From: Acidobacteriota bacterium
GTDB lineage: Bacteria; Acidobacteriota; Thermoanaerobaculia; UBA5066
Reading direction: 5' to 3'
DNA length: 37,017 nt
Assembly (NCBI GenBank): GCA_029567505.1
Contig: JAKPXO010000002.1
Coordinates: 1 to 37,017 of the forward strand
Shown here: positions 1 through 9,138 of the stretch, in pieces
Position numbering within the stretch: position 1 is the first letter of the stretch
Layout: the number at the start of each line of letters is the position of its first letter
Made by a program: the position numbers and the translations under genes
The notes under the pieces: generated by a model
Seen by the model: only the letters and a program-made list of their open reading frames with translations
What the model was told of the DNA's origin: nothing
Databases searched by the model: none

Positions 1-2
1 AC

Positions 3-581
3 CCCATCCTGTCGTCGAGGTTCGACGAGGCGCTCGCGTTCGCGGTGGAGCTCCACCGCGAGCAGCCGAGGAAGGGGACCGGTGTCCCGTACGTCTCGCA
101 CCTCCTCTCGGTGGCGGCGCTCGTCCTCGAGCACGGCGGCAGCGAGGACCAGGCGATCGCCGCGCTCCTGCACGACGCGGTGGAGGACCAGGGCGGGCGC
201 CCGACGGCGGAGCGGATCCGCGAGCGCTTCGGGGACCTCGTCGCCGACATCGTCGACGGCTGCACCGACACGGACGTCTCGCCGAAGCCGCCGTGGCGCG
301 AGCGGAAAGCGGCCTACCTCGCCCGCGTGCGAGGAGAGCCGGCGCACGTGCGCCTCGTCTCGGCGGCCGACAAGCTCCACAACGCCCGGACGATGGTGAC
401 CGACCTCCGGATCCACGGACCCGCGCTCTGGGAGCGGTTCAACGCCGGACGCGACGAGACCCTCTGGTACCTCGAGTCGCTCGTCGCCGCGTTCCGGGAG
501 GCGGGGTCGACGCCGATCGTCGAGGAGCTCGCGCGGACCGTCGCCGAGCTCCGTCTCGTCTCCGGCAACGGGCACGGCTGA
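3..581 (+). CDS. HD-domain (RelA/SpoT- or MESH1-like) phosphohydrolase, 5' truncated by window edge
   Basis: Frame open from the window edge (PILSSRFDEALAFAVELHREQ...). Motifs ALLHDAVED and ADKLHNARTMV are typical of the (p)ppGpp hydrolase HD fold. No synthetase domain. The listed start at GTG 45 lies inside the conserved N-terminal helix, so the true start is probably upstream. Confidence 0.8.
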   Translation, partial: PILSSRFDEALAFAVELHREQPRKGTGVPYVSHLLSVAALVLEHGGSEDQAIAALLHDAVEDQGGRPTAERIRERFGDLVADIVDGCTDTDVSPKPPWRERKAAYLARVRGEPAHVRLVSAADKLHNARTMVTDLRIHGPALWERFNAGRDETLWYLESLVAAFREAGSTPIVEELARTVAELRLVSGNGHG

Positions 582-602
582 GAGCCGCCCGGCCTCCGCG
601 CC

Positions 603-608
603 TATACT
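603..608 (+). promoter_or_regulatory. Candidate -10 element (TATACT) for the PTS operon
   Basis: TATACT 18 nt before ATG 627 in otherwise very GC-rich sequence; no convincing -35 or Shine-Dalgarno. Confidence 0.35.
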
Positions 609-626
609 GCCCTCGCCCCCCGTGCC

Positions 627-3167
627 ATGAACGAGCCGCCGACAGGCGGCCCTCGGGCCGCCTCCCCCGAGCCGACGCTGGCGCTGAAGGCCCCGCTCTC
701 GGGGCCGGTCGTCCCGATCGAGAGGGTGCCCGACCCGGTCTTCGCGCACCGGCTCCTCGGGGACGGCGTGGCGATCGACCCCGTCTCGGCGATCCTCCTG
801 TCGCCGTGCGACGGCGTGGTGGCGACGGTCCACCCCTCCGGGCACGCGGTCGCGATCGCGGCCGACGCCGGGGTCGAGGTCCTGCTCCACGTCGGGCTCG
901 ACACGGTGGCGCTCGGCGGGCGCGGGTTCGTGCCGCGCGTCGCGCAGGGGCGGCGGGTCGTCGCCGGCGAGCCGCTCCTGGCGTTCGACGCCGACCTCGT
1001 CGCCCGCTCGGCCCGGAGCCTCGTGACGCCTGTGGTCGTGACGAGCCGCGAGCGGGTGACGTCGGCGCGCGTCGCCGGGGGCCCGGTCGTCGCGGGGGTG
1101 GACGACCTCATGGTCCTCACGCTCGTCCCTTCGGCGTCGGCCCTCGTGGCGCCGGCGGCCGGCGAGCGGACGCGCGACGTACGGGTGATGCGCCGTCTCG
1201 GCCTCCACGCGCGGCCCGCGGCGGCGCTCGCTTCGGCGGCGCGCCGCTTCCGGGCGGAGGTGCTCGTCGAGACGGGGACGTCGATGGCGAGCGCGCGGAG
1301 CATCGTCGGCCTCCTCTCGCTCGGCGTCGTCCACGGCGAGGTCGTGCGGCTCCGCGCGACGGGTCCCGACGCGGGCAAGGCGCTCTCGGCCCTCGCCCGG
1401 GTCCTCGAGGCGGAGGAGGGGCACGAGGCGGCGGCGCCGCTCCCGTCGGCCCCGCGCCCGGTCCGGACGGGCGCCCGGGTCTTCCCCGGGATCCCGTCGG
1501 CGCCCGGCTGCGCGGCCGGGCCGGTCGTCCGCCTCGCGCGCGAGGAGCCGGAGGTCGTCGAGGAGGGGAGCGACGGGCGGACCGAGCGCCGCGACCTCGA
1601 CTTCGCGCTCGAGGAGGCGAAGGTCCAGCTCCGCGCCCTCGAGGCGCGGCTCGGCGCCGAGGCGGGGAGCGAGCACGCCGACATCTTCGAGGCGCACGTG
1701 GCGCTGCTGGAGGACCCCCTCCTCCTCTCGGAAGCCGAGCACGAGATCGCCTCCGGCAAGAGCGCGGCGTTCGCGTTCCGGGAGGCGGTGCGGCGCTACT
1801 CGGACCGGATCGCGAGCCTCCCGAACCCGGCGCTGGCGGCGCGGGCCGCCGACCTGCGCGACGCGGGAGGCCGCGTCCTCCGGATCCTCGCGGGGTCGCG
1901 CTCGTCCGCCCCGGCCCCGCCGGAAGGGGCGATCGTCGTGAGCGAGGACCTGACGCCGTCTGAGGCGGCCACGCTCGGCCGGGGCGGCGTCGCCGGGTTC
2001 TGCACCGTCGCCGGAGGGGCCACGTCGCACGTGGCGCTGCTCGCGCGGTCGATGGGGATCCCGGCGGTCGCCGGGATCGACGCCCGCGCCCTCGAGGTGG
2101 AGCCGGGCGTGCCGGGCGTCCTCGACGGGGATGCCGGCGAGCTGCGCCTCGCTCCCGACGAGGCGGAGCGCGAGGCCGTGCGGGAGCGCTGCGCGCGGCG
2201 CGCGGCGCGACGGACGGCGGACCGCCTGGCCGCGCTCGAGCCCGCCCGGACGCGGGACGGCGTCCGCGTGACGGTCCTCGGCAACGCGGGGAGCCTGGCC
2301 GACGCGGAGGACGCGATCGCGGCGGGCGCGGAGGGAATCGGGCTGCTCCGATCCGAGCTGCTCTTCCTCGATCGGGCGAACGTCCCGACGGAGGACGAGC
2401 AGGAGGCGGTTTACCGGGCCGTCGCGGAGGCGGTGGGGCCGGGGAGGCCGCTCGTCGTCCGGACGTTTGACGTCGGGGGAGACAAGCCGCTCCGCTGGCT
2501 CCCGCTGCCGGAGGAGGAGAACCCGGCTCTCGGGGAGCGCGGCCTGCGCGTCTTCATCGACCGCCCCGACCTCTTCCGCGCCCAGCTGCGGGCGCTCCTC
2601 AGGGTGCCTCCGGAGTACGACGTGAGGGTGACGTTCCCGATGGTCGCGACGCTCGACGAGTGGCGCGGGGCGCTCGCGGACGTCGAGGAAGAGCGCGCGG
2701 CGCTTGGGGCGCCGCCGAGGGTGGCCGGGATGACCGTGGAGGTGGCCTCGGCCGCGATCCTCGCGGACGCGTTCCTGCGCGAGGCGGGGTTCGCCACGAT
2801 CGGGACGAACGACCTGACGCAGTTCACGCTCGCGATGGACCGCGGGCATCCGCGCCTCTCTCCGCGGGCCGACGCGCTCGACCCGGCCGTCCTCCACCTG
2901 GTGGCGCGCACCGCCGCCGCGGCACGGAAGCGAGGAGTCCCGGTGGCGGTCTGCGGCGCGCTGGCGGGAGACCTCGCGGCGGTGCCGCTCCTCCTCGGCC
3001 TCGGGGTCGGAGAGCTCTCCGTCGGGGCGGCCCAGGTCCCGTCCGTGAAGGCGCGGGTCCGGGAGCTCTCGCTCGAGGAGTGCCGGTCTCTGGCCGTGGG
3101 GGCGCTCGAGGCGGGGACGGCGGCCGAGGTGCGCGCGCTCCTCGCGGCCTCGTGGGGCGCGGCGTGA
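627..3167 (+). CDS. PTS fusion protein EIIA(Glc-type)-HPr-Enzyme I (phosphoenolpyruvate-protein phosphotransferase)
   Basis: [24 protein letters not shown]...[10 protein letters not shown]. HPr: [14 protein letters not shown]...[66 protein letters not shown]. Confidence 0.93.
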   Translation: MNEPPTGGPRAASPEPTLALKAPLSGPVVPIERVPDPVFAHRLLGDGVAIDPVSAILLSPCDGVVATVHPSGHAVAIAADAGVEVLLHVGLDTVALGGRGFVPRVAQGRRVVAGEPLLAFDADLVARSARSLVTPVVVTSRERVTSARVAGGPVVAGVDDLMVLTLVPSASALVAPAAGERTRDVRVMRRLGLHARPAAALASAARRFRAEVLVETGTSMASARSIVGLLSLGVVHGEVVRLRATGPDAGKALSALARVLEAEEGHEAAAPLPSAPRPVRTGARVFPGIPSAPGCAAGPVVRLAREEPEVVEEGSDGRTERRDLDFALEEAKVQLRALEARLGAEAGSEHADIFEAHVALLEDPLLLSEAEHEIASGKSAAFAFREAVRRYSDRIASLPNPALAARAADLRDAGGRVLRILAGSRSSAPAPPEGAIVVSEDLTPSEAATLGRGGVAGFCTVAGGATSHVALLARSMGIPAVAGIDARALEVEPGVPGVLDGDAGELRLAPDEAEREAVRERCARRAARRTADRLAALEPARTRDGVRVTVLGNAGSLADAEDAIAAGAEGIGLLRSELLFLDRANVPTEDEQEAVYRAVAEAVGPGRPLVVRTFDVGGDKPLRWLPLPEEENPALGERGLRVFIDRPDLFRAQLRALLRVPPEYDVRVTFPMVATLDEWRGALADVEEERAALGAPPRVAGMTVEVASAAILADAFLREAGFATIGTNDLTQFTLAMDRGHPRLSPRADALDPAVLHLVARTAAAARKRGVPVAVCGALAGDLAAVPLLLGLGVGELSVGAAQVPSVKARVRELSLEECRSLAVGALEAGTAAEVRALLAASWGAA

Positions 3168-4960
3168 CGGGGGGCGGCGCTCTCGCGCAGCTCCAGACGA
3201 TCGGCCGGGCGCTGATGCTCCCGGTCTCGGTCCTCCCCGTCGCCGGGCTGCTGCTCGGCCTGGGGAACGCCCGGCTCGGCCTCCTCCCGGCCGGCGCGGC
3301 GCACCTCCTCGCGGAGGCCGGGGGCGCCGTCTTCGCGGCTCTCCCGCTCGTCTTCGCGATCGCGGTGGCGCTCGGCCTCTCCGGGAACGACGGCGCCGCG
3401 GCGGTCGCCGCGGTCGTCGGCTACGTCGTCTTCGTCGCCACTCTGGGCGCGGGCGCGAACGCGCTCGGCCTGCCGACGGTGCGGGTCCTCGGCTTCGAAT
3501 CGGTGGAGACGGGAGTCTTCGGCGGGATCCTCGTCGGCCTCGTCGCCGCCGCGCTCTTCCGGCGGTTCTCGCGGTCGGACCTTCCGGCGGCGCTCGGGTT
3601 CTTCGGCGGGCCTCGGCTCGTCCCGATCCTGACGGGCCTCGCGGCGACGCTCCTCGGCCTGGCGCTCTCCGTCGTCTGGCCTCCGCTGAGCGACGCGGTC
3701 CGCCTCCTCTCCGACCGCGCCCTCGAGGCGGGACCCGCGGCCGCGGTCTTTTCCTACGGCGTCGTCGACCGGCTCCTCCTGCCGTTCGGCCTCCACCACA
3801 TCTGGAACGTCCCGTTCTTCTTCGAGCTCGGGACGTACGTCGACCGCGCCGGGACCGCGATCCACGGCGAGATCCCGCGCTTCTTCGCGGGGGACCCGCG
3901 GGCGGGGATCCTCGGCGGCGGGTTCCTCTTCAAGATGTGGGGCCTTCCCGCCGCGGCGCTCGCGATCTGGCGCTCCGCCCGGGAGGACCGGCGCGCGCGC
4001 GTGGGCGCGGTGATGCTCTCGGCGGCCGCGACCTCGTTCCTGACCGGCGTGACCGAGCCGATCGAGTTCGCGTTCCTCTTCCTCGCGCCGTTCCTCTACG
4101 CCCTGCACGCCCTCCTCGCGGGGCTCTCCTACCTCGTCGCGGAGCTCGCGGGGATGAAGCTCGGCTTCACGTTCTCGCACGGCCTGTTCGACCTCGTCCT
4201 CTACTGGCCGATGGGGACCCGACCCTGGCTCGTGCCGCTCCTCGGGCCGCTCTGGGCGCTCGTCTACTACGCGCTCTTCCGGGCGGCGATCGTCCGCCTT
4301 GACCTGCGGACGCCGGGGCGGGAGGAGCCCGCGACCCCCGCGGCCCGGCCCGAGAGCCCGACACCGGCCGCGGAGCCCGGCCGATCGGAGGGAATCGCCG
4401 AGAGGCTCGTCGCCGCCTTCGGGGGAGCCCGCAACATCGAGAGCCTCGACGCCTGCATCACGCGCCTCCGCGTCACGGTGCAGGACCTCGACCGGGTCGA
4501 CGAAGGGGAGCTCGGGGCTCTCGGGGCGGCCGGAGTCGTCGTCCTCGGGAACGCGGTGCAGGCGGTCTACGGGACGCGCTCGGAGAACCTCAAGGCGGCC
4601 ATGGAAGGGGTGCTCGGGGGACGCGCCGGCCCGGCACCGCGCGAGCCGTCGGGCCCGCATGGGGCCGTCTCGCCCGACGTCGCCGCGCGCGGGCGCCGGC
4701 TGGTCGAGGCCCTCGGAGGCGCCGGAAACGTCCGGACCGTCGAGGCGTGCGCGCGGACCCGCGTGCGTGTTGTCCTCGCGGACCCGGCGCGCGTCGACGA
4801 GGCCGGAGTCCGGGCTGCCGGCGCGGACGGGGTCATGCGCCTCCCCGGCGGCGTCGTCCACGTCCTCGCGGGGGACGAGGCGGCGGAGCTCGCGGTGGCG
4901 CTCGGCCGCGACGCGGAGTTGTCCGGGGCCGTCGAGCATCGCGCCCGGATCGGCGAGTAG
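3164..4960 (+). CDS. PTS glucose-family permease, EIIC-EIIB-EIIB
   Basis: GTG start overlaps the upstream stop (GTGA). The listed ORF from 2660 is over-extended. [25 protein letters not shown]...[15 protein letters not shown]...[16 protein letters not shown] (PtsG-like). EIIB1: [17 protein letters not shown]2: [14 protein letters not shown]. Confidence 0.9.
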   Translation: MTGGGALAQLQTIGRALMLPVSVLPVAGLLLGLGNARLGLLPAGAAHLLAEAGGAVFAALPLVFAIAVALGLSGNDGAAAVAAVVGYVVFVATLGAGANALGLPTVRVLGFESVETGVFGGILVGLVAAALFRRFSRSDLPAALGFFGGPRLVPILTGLAATLLGLALSVVWPPLSDAVRLLSDRALEAGPAAAVFSYGVVDRLLLPFGLHHIWNVPFFFELGTYVDRAGTAIHGEIPRFFAGDPRAGILGGGFLFKMWGLPAAALAIWRSAREDRRARVGAVMLSAAATSFLTGVTEPIEFAFLFLAPFLYALHALLAGLSYLVAELAGMKLGFTFSHGLFDLVLYWPMGTRPWLVPLLGPLWALVYYALFRAAIVRLDLRTPGREEPATPAARPESPTPAAEPGRSEGIAERLVAAFGGARNIESLDACITRLRVTVQDLDRVDEGELGALGAAGVVVLGNAVQAVYGTRSENLKAAMEGVLGGRAGPAPREPSGPHGAVSPDVAARGRRLVEALGGAGNVRTVEACARTRVRVVLADPARVDEAGVRAAGADGVMRLPGGVVHVLAGDEAAELAVALGRDAELSGAVEHRARIGE

Positions 4961-5056
4961 GTCCTCTCGACGACGAGGTCTCCGGCCGGGCCGGGGCCGG
5001 CGTCGACACACGTGCGGTCGGACGAGCGGATGCGCAGTCCCGAGAGGCCGTCGCAT

Positions 5057-5073
5057 CTTCCGCGACGCGGAAG
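5057..5073. repeat. Perfect 8-1-8 inverted repeat CTTCCGCG-A-CGCGGAAG in the PTS/molybdo-hydroxylase intergenic region
   Basis: Direct reading of the sequence, non-coding 4961-5147. Confidence 0.7.
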
Positions 5074-5147
5074 GGAGCTCCGTCGCGTCGTAACATGCCC
5101 GATCGGGCCGGAGCCGCCGCGCGCCGAGTCCGGCCCCGGGAGGACGC

Positions 5148-5789
5148 ATGGCCGAGAGAAGCGACGACCGGAACGACCTCGACACGAACGGCGGCGTTTC
5201 CCGCCGGGGATTCCTCGGCTCCGTGGTCCCGGCGGCCGTCGGCGTCGCGGTGGCGAAGGAGGCGCTCGGCGCTCCCGCCGCGGCGCCAGCCGCGATCGCG
5301 GAGCTCCCCGCGGCGGAGCCGACGAAGCTGACGCTCGTCGTGAACGGGAGGACGCACAAGGTCCTCGTCGAGCCGCGCGACACGCTCCTCTCCGTCCTCC
5401 GCGAGAAGCTCGGCCTCACCGGGACGAAGCCGGGCTGCGAGCGGGGCGAGTGCGGCGCGTGCACGGTCCTGATCGACGGGGTGGCGCGCTATTCCTGCCT
5501 CACGCTCGCGCTCGAGGCCGACGGGAAGCAGGTGACGACGGTCGAAGGGCTGATGGAGGGGGAGGAGCTCGGGCCCGTCCAGAAGGCCTTCGTCGAGGAG
5601 GACGCCTACCAGTGCGGCTACTGCACGCCGGGCCAGGTGATGGCCGCGGAGGGGCTGCTCCGGGAGAACCCCGAGCCCGGGCTCGACGAGATCCGCCACG
5701 GCATGAGCGGCAACCTCTGCCGGTGCGGCGCCTACGCCCACATCTTCAAGGCGGTCGACAAGGCCGCCCGGCTCCGGAAGGAGAGGTGA
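5148..5789 (+). CDS. Tat-exported [2Fe-2S] subunit of a xanthine dehydrogenase-family hydroxylase (PaoA/YagT-like)
   Basis: Twin-arginine motif SRRGFLG. Plant-type 2Fe-2S motif GCERGECGACTVLIDG. Second cluster YQCGYCTPGQ...NLCRCGAYAHI. Confidence 0.93.
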   Translation: MAERSDDRNDLDTNGGVSRRGFLGSVVPAAVGVAVAKEALGAPAAAPAAIAELPAAEPTKLTLVVNGRTHKVLVEPRDTLLSVLREKLGLTGTKPGCERGECGACTVLIDGVARYSCLTLALEADGKQVTTVEGLMEGEELGPVQKAFVEEDAYQCGYCTPGQVMAAEGLLRENPEPGLDEIRHGMSGNLCRCGAYAHIFKAVDKAARLRKER

Positions 5790-5793
5790 CGCC

Positions 5794-8091
5794 GTGACGG
5801 ACCTCCTCTACTGGCTCCAGGGCCCCGTCCCCGAGACCGAGCCGCCGAAGGCCGAGATGCCTCCGTGGGGCGAGACGAAGGTCGTGGGGAAGCCCGTCCC
5901 GAGGGTCGACGGCTACGAGCGCGTGAGCGGCTCGGCCGTCTACCCGCTCGACTTCGCCCTCCCCGACATGCTCCACGCCGCGATCCTCCGCTCCCCTCAC
6001 GCGCACGCCCGGGTGAAGGCGATCGACACGAGCGCGGCCGAGAAGATGCCGGGGGTCCGCGCCGTCCTCACCGCGTTCTCTCCCGGCGCCGACGTGCCGT
6101 GGTACCGGAGCCGGGGGCGGTTCTACTCGAAGCTCTTCGACGAGCGGGTGCGCCACGAGGGGGACGAGGTCGCCGCGGTCGCCGCGGAGACGCGCGCCCA
6201 GGCGTTCGACGCGCTGAAGGCGATCCGCGTCGAGTACGAGGAGTTCGCGTTCGTCCTCGACCCGCGCGAGGCGCTCGCGCCGGACGCCCCGCTCGTCCAC
6301 GACGGCGGGAACCGCTACGGCGAGCCGGCCCGGTACGAGCGGGGCGACCTCGCGGCGGGCTTCGCGGCGGCCGACGTCGTCGTCGAGGGGACGTACTCGA
6401 CCGCGTGCGAGATCCACGCGCCGATGGAGGTCCACGGCTCCGTCGCGAAGTGGGACGGGAACCGGTTGACGGTCTGGGACTCGACCCAGGGGGTCTTCGT
6501 CGTCCAGCAGACGGTCGCCGCGGCCCTGAAGCTGCCGCTCGCGAACGTCCGCGTGATCGGTCACTACATGGGGGGCGGCTTCGGGTCGAAGCTCGAGGCG
6601 GGGAAGTACACGGTCATCGCCGCGCTCCTCGCGAAGAGGACCGCCCGCCCCGTGAAGCTCTTCCTGACGCGCGAGGAGGTCTTCCTGAACGCGGGGAACC
6701 GCCCCGCGAACACGATGAAGGTGAAGATCGGCGCGAAGAAGGACGGCACGCTCACGGCGATCGAGTTCTCCTCGATCGGCTCGGGCGGCGCCTATCCGAA
6801 CGGCGCCGACACGTCGTTCCTGGCGACGGACCTCTACACCTGCCCGAACGTCGCGGCCGTCGACGAGAACGTCGCGATCAACGCCGGACGCGCGCGCGCG
6901 ATGCGCGCCCCCGGCTTCCCGCAGGGGGCCTGGGCGCTCGAGCAGGCGATGGACGAGCTGGCGCGGAAGCTCGGGATGGACCCCGTCGCGCTCCGTCTCG
7001 CGAACGTGCCGAGGGTGAGCCAGCGGCGCGGGAACCTCCCCTACACCTCCACCGGCCTCGCGGAGTGCCTCTCGGGCGGCGCGAAGGCGTTCGGGTGGGA
7101 GACGACGCGGGAGAAGAGGAAGGACGACGGGCCGATCCGGAAGGGGTACGGCGTCGCGGCCGGGATGTGGGGCTACGGAGGCGGCCCGCCGGCGACGGTC
7201 GTCGTGAAGCTCTACGCGGACGGGAGCGTCAACGTGAACTCCGGGGCCGCCGACATCGGCACCGGGACGAAGACCGTGATGGCCCAGACCGTCGCCGAGG
7301 AGCTGGGCGTCCCGCTCGAGAAGATCCAGATCGAGCACGCGGACACCGGCACGACGCAATACAGCGGGCCGAGCGGCGGCTCGAAGACCGTCCCGTCCGA
7401 CATGCCGGCGGCGCGCGCCGCGGCGATCGAGGTGCGGACGAAGCTCCTCGCCGGGGCAGCGGAGGAGCTGAAGGTCCCCGTCGCGGAGCTGAAGCTGGAC
7501 GGAAACGACGTCGTCTCGACGAAGGACCCGGCGAAGAAGCTCGCCGTTACCGCGGTGCCGGCGCTGCAGCGGAACCAGGTCCTCGTCGGCGTCGGGACGC
7601 GCGGACCGAACGTCGAGGGGAAGGTCATCTCGATGTTCGCGGCGCACTTCGCCGAGGTCGAGGTGAACGTGCGGACGGGCGAGGTGGCCGTCACGAAGCT
7701 CGTCGCCGCTCAGGACAGCGCGCGCGTCATGAACCGCCTGACGTTCGAGTGCCAGGTCCAGGGCGGCCTCGTGATGGGCCTCGGCCTCGGCCGGACCGAG
7801 GAGCGGGTCCTCGACCGGCAGACCGGGAAGATGGTCAACGCGAACTGGCACGACTACAAGATCCCGACGGCGCTCGACGTCCCGGCGGCGCAGGAGGTCC
7901 TCTCCGCCGACCTCGTCGACACCGAGTGCAACACCGCGGGGGCGAAGGGGGTCGGCGAGCCGGCGACGATCCCGACCGCCGCGGCGATCGCGAACGCGGT
8001 CCGCGACGCCGTCGGCCTCCGGGTCCACGACTCTCCGATCACGCCGCCGAAGCTCGCCGCGCTCCTCGCCGCGGCCGGGAAGAAGGGGTGA
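5794..8091 (+). CDS. Molybdenum cofactor-binding subunit, xanthine dehydrogenase family (PaoC/YagR-like)
   Basis: Motifs LRSPHAHARVKAIDTS, YMGGGFGSKLEAG, RAMRAPGFPQGAWALEQAMDELA, GAKGVGEPATIPTAAAIANAV. Confidence 0.93.
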   Translation: MTDLLYWLQGPVPETEPPKAEMPPWGETKVVGKPVPRVDGYERVSGSAVYPLDFALPDMLHAAILRSPHAHARVKAIDTSAAEKMPGVRAVLTAFSPGADVPWYRSRGRFYSKLFDERVRHEGDEVAAVAAETRAQAFDALKAIRVEYEEFAFVLDPREALAPDAPLVHDGGNRYGEPARYERGDLAAGFAAADVVVEGTYSTACEIHAPMEVHGSVAKWDGNRLTVWDSTQGVFVVQQTVAAALKLPLANVRVIGHYMGGGFGSKLEAGKYTVIAALLAKRTARPVKLFLTREEVFLNAGNRPANTMKVKIGAKKDGTLTAIEFSSIGSGGAYPNGADTSFLATDLYTCPNVAAVDENVAINAGRARAMRAPGFPQGAWALEQAMDELARKLGMDPVALRLANVPRVSQRRGNLPYTSTGLAECLSGGAKAFGWETTREKRKDDGPIRKGYGVAAGMWGYGGGPPATVVVKLYADGSVNVNSGAADIGTGTKTVMAQTVAEELGVPLEKIQIEHADTGTTQYSGPSGGSKTVPSDMPAARAAAIEVRTKLLAGAAEELKVPVAELKLDGNDVVSTKDPAKKLAVTAVPALQRNQVLVGVGTRGPNVEGKVISMFAAHFAEVEVNVRTGEVAVTKLVAAQDSARVMNRLTFECQVQGGLVMGLGLGRTEERVLDRQTGKMVNANWHDYKIPTALDVPAAQEVLSADLVDTECNTAGAKGVGEPATIPTAAAIANAVRDAVGLRVHDSPITPPKLAALLAAAGKKG

Positions 8092-8095
8092 CGCG

Positions 8096-9067
8096 ATGCT
8101 TCCGAGCTTTCGATACGTCCGTCCCCGCACCGTCGCCGAGGCCGTGAAGGCGCTCGCGGCCGAGGGGGCCCGCGCCCACGCCGGCGGCACGGATCTCCTC
8201 GGCTGCCTTCGGGACGGCGTCTTCGACGCGAAGTCCGTCGTCAGCCTCTCGGGCCTCGCCGACCTGAAAGGGATCTCGGCGACGAAGGACGGGGGCCTCC
8301 GGATCGGCGCGCTGACGACGCTCGCCGAGGTCGCCCGGCATGCCGGGATCGCGAAGGGCTGGCCCGCCCTCGCGCAAGGGGCCGCCGCCGCCGCGAGCCC
8401 CCAGCTGAGGAACCAGGGGACGCTCGGCGGGAACCTCTGCCAGCGCCCGCGCTGCTGGTACTTCCGCGGCGACTTCGACTGCGCCCGCAAGGGGGGCGAG
8501 ATCTGCTACGCGGTGGAGGGGGAGAACACCTACCACGCCGTCTTCGGCGGCTCCGGCTGCTACATCGTCCACCCCTCCGACACCGCTTCCCCGCTCGTCG
8601 CGCTTCGCGCCACGGTGAAGGTCGTCGGGCCGAAGGGGGTCCGGACCCTTCCCGTCGAGAAGCTCTTCGTCCTGCCCGAGGTCGACCACACCCGCGAGAC
8701 GGTCCTCGCGCCGGGCGAGGTCCTCACCGAGGTCCTTCTCCCGCCGCCGCTCGAAGGGGGGAAAGGCCACTACCGGAAAGTCCGCTCGCGCGGCGCGTGG
8801 GACTTCGCCCTCGGCGGCGTCGCCCTCGCCCTCTCGGTGAAGGACGGGAAGGTCGCCTCGGCCGGCGTCGTCCTCTCGGGCGTCGCCCCGACGCCGTGGC
8901 GCGTCCCGGAGGTCGAGAAGCTCCTCGTCGGCAAGGCCCTCGACGCGAAGCTCGCCGCCGAGGCGGCCGAGCTCGCCGTGAAGGGGGCCGAACCGATGTC
9001 GGGCAACGACTACAAGGTCCCGCTCGTGAAGGGCGCCGTGGAGGAGGCCCTCCTCGCCCTCGCCTGA
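8096..9067 (+). CDS. FAD-binding subunit of molybdenum hydroxylase (PaoB/YagS-like)
   Basis: FAD domain motifs AHAGGTDLLG and LRNQGTLGGNLCQRPRCWYFRG; Cys set for a probable 4Fe-4S cluster; immediately follows the Mo subunit. Confidence 0.92.
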   Translation: MLPSFRYVRPRTVAEAVKALAAEGARAHAGGTDLLGCLRDGVFDAKSVVSLSGLADLKGISATKDGGLRIGALTTLAEVARHAGIAKGWPALAQGAAAAASPQLRNQGTLGGNLCQRPRCWYFRGDFDCARKGGEICYAVEGENTYHAVFGGSGCYIVHPSDTASPLVALRATVKVVGPKGVRTLPVEKLFVLPEVDHTRETVLAPGEVLTEVLLPPPLEGGKGHYRKVRSRGAWDFALGGVALALSVKDGKVASAGVVLSGVAPTPWRVPEVEKLLVGKALDAKLAAEAAELAVKGAEPMSGNDYKVPLVKGAVEEALLALA

Positions 9068-9072
9068 TCCCC

Positions 9073-9138
9073 GTAGACTGTAGATGGTAGACCTGACCAC
9101 TTCTTGGGATGGGGTCTGGTCTACACTCTACACTCTGC
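9073..9138. terminator. Imperfect 21-bp inverted repeat between convergent genes, candidate bidirectional terminator
   Basis: Arms 9073-9093 and 9118-9138 match at 17 of 21 positions; lies between convergent stops at 9067 and 9121 and overlaps the 3' end of the minus-strand gene. No U-tract. Confidence 0.45.

Noticed and set aside
3937-4302. 121-aa plus-strand ORF within the EIIC gene
   Set aside because: Alternate frame within a well-supported CDS, Arg-rich, no domain.
2411-5464. 1017-aa minus-strand ORF
   Set aside because: Antisense to the PTS genes; Arg/Pro/Glu-rich low-complexity translation typical of GC-rich shadow frames.
5746-8490. 914-aa minus-strand ORF
   Set aside because: Antisense to the well-supported molybdenum hydroxylase Mo subunit; R/D/V-rich artefact composition, no recognisable domain.
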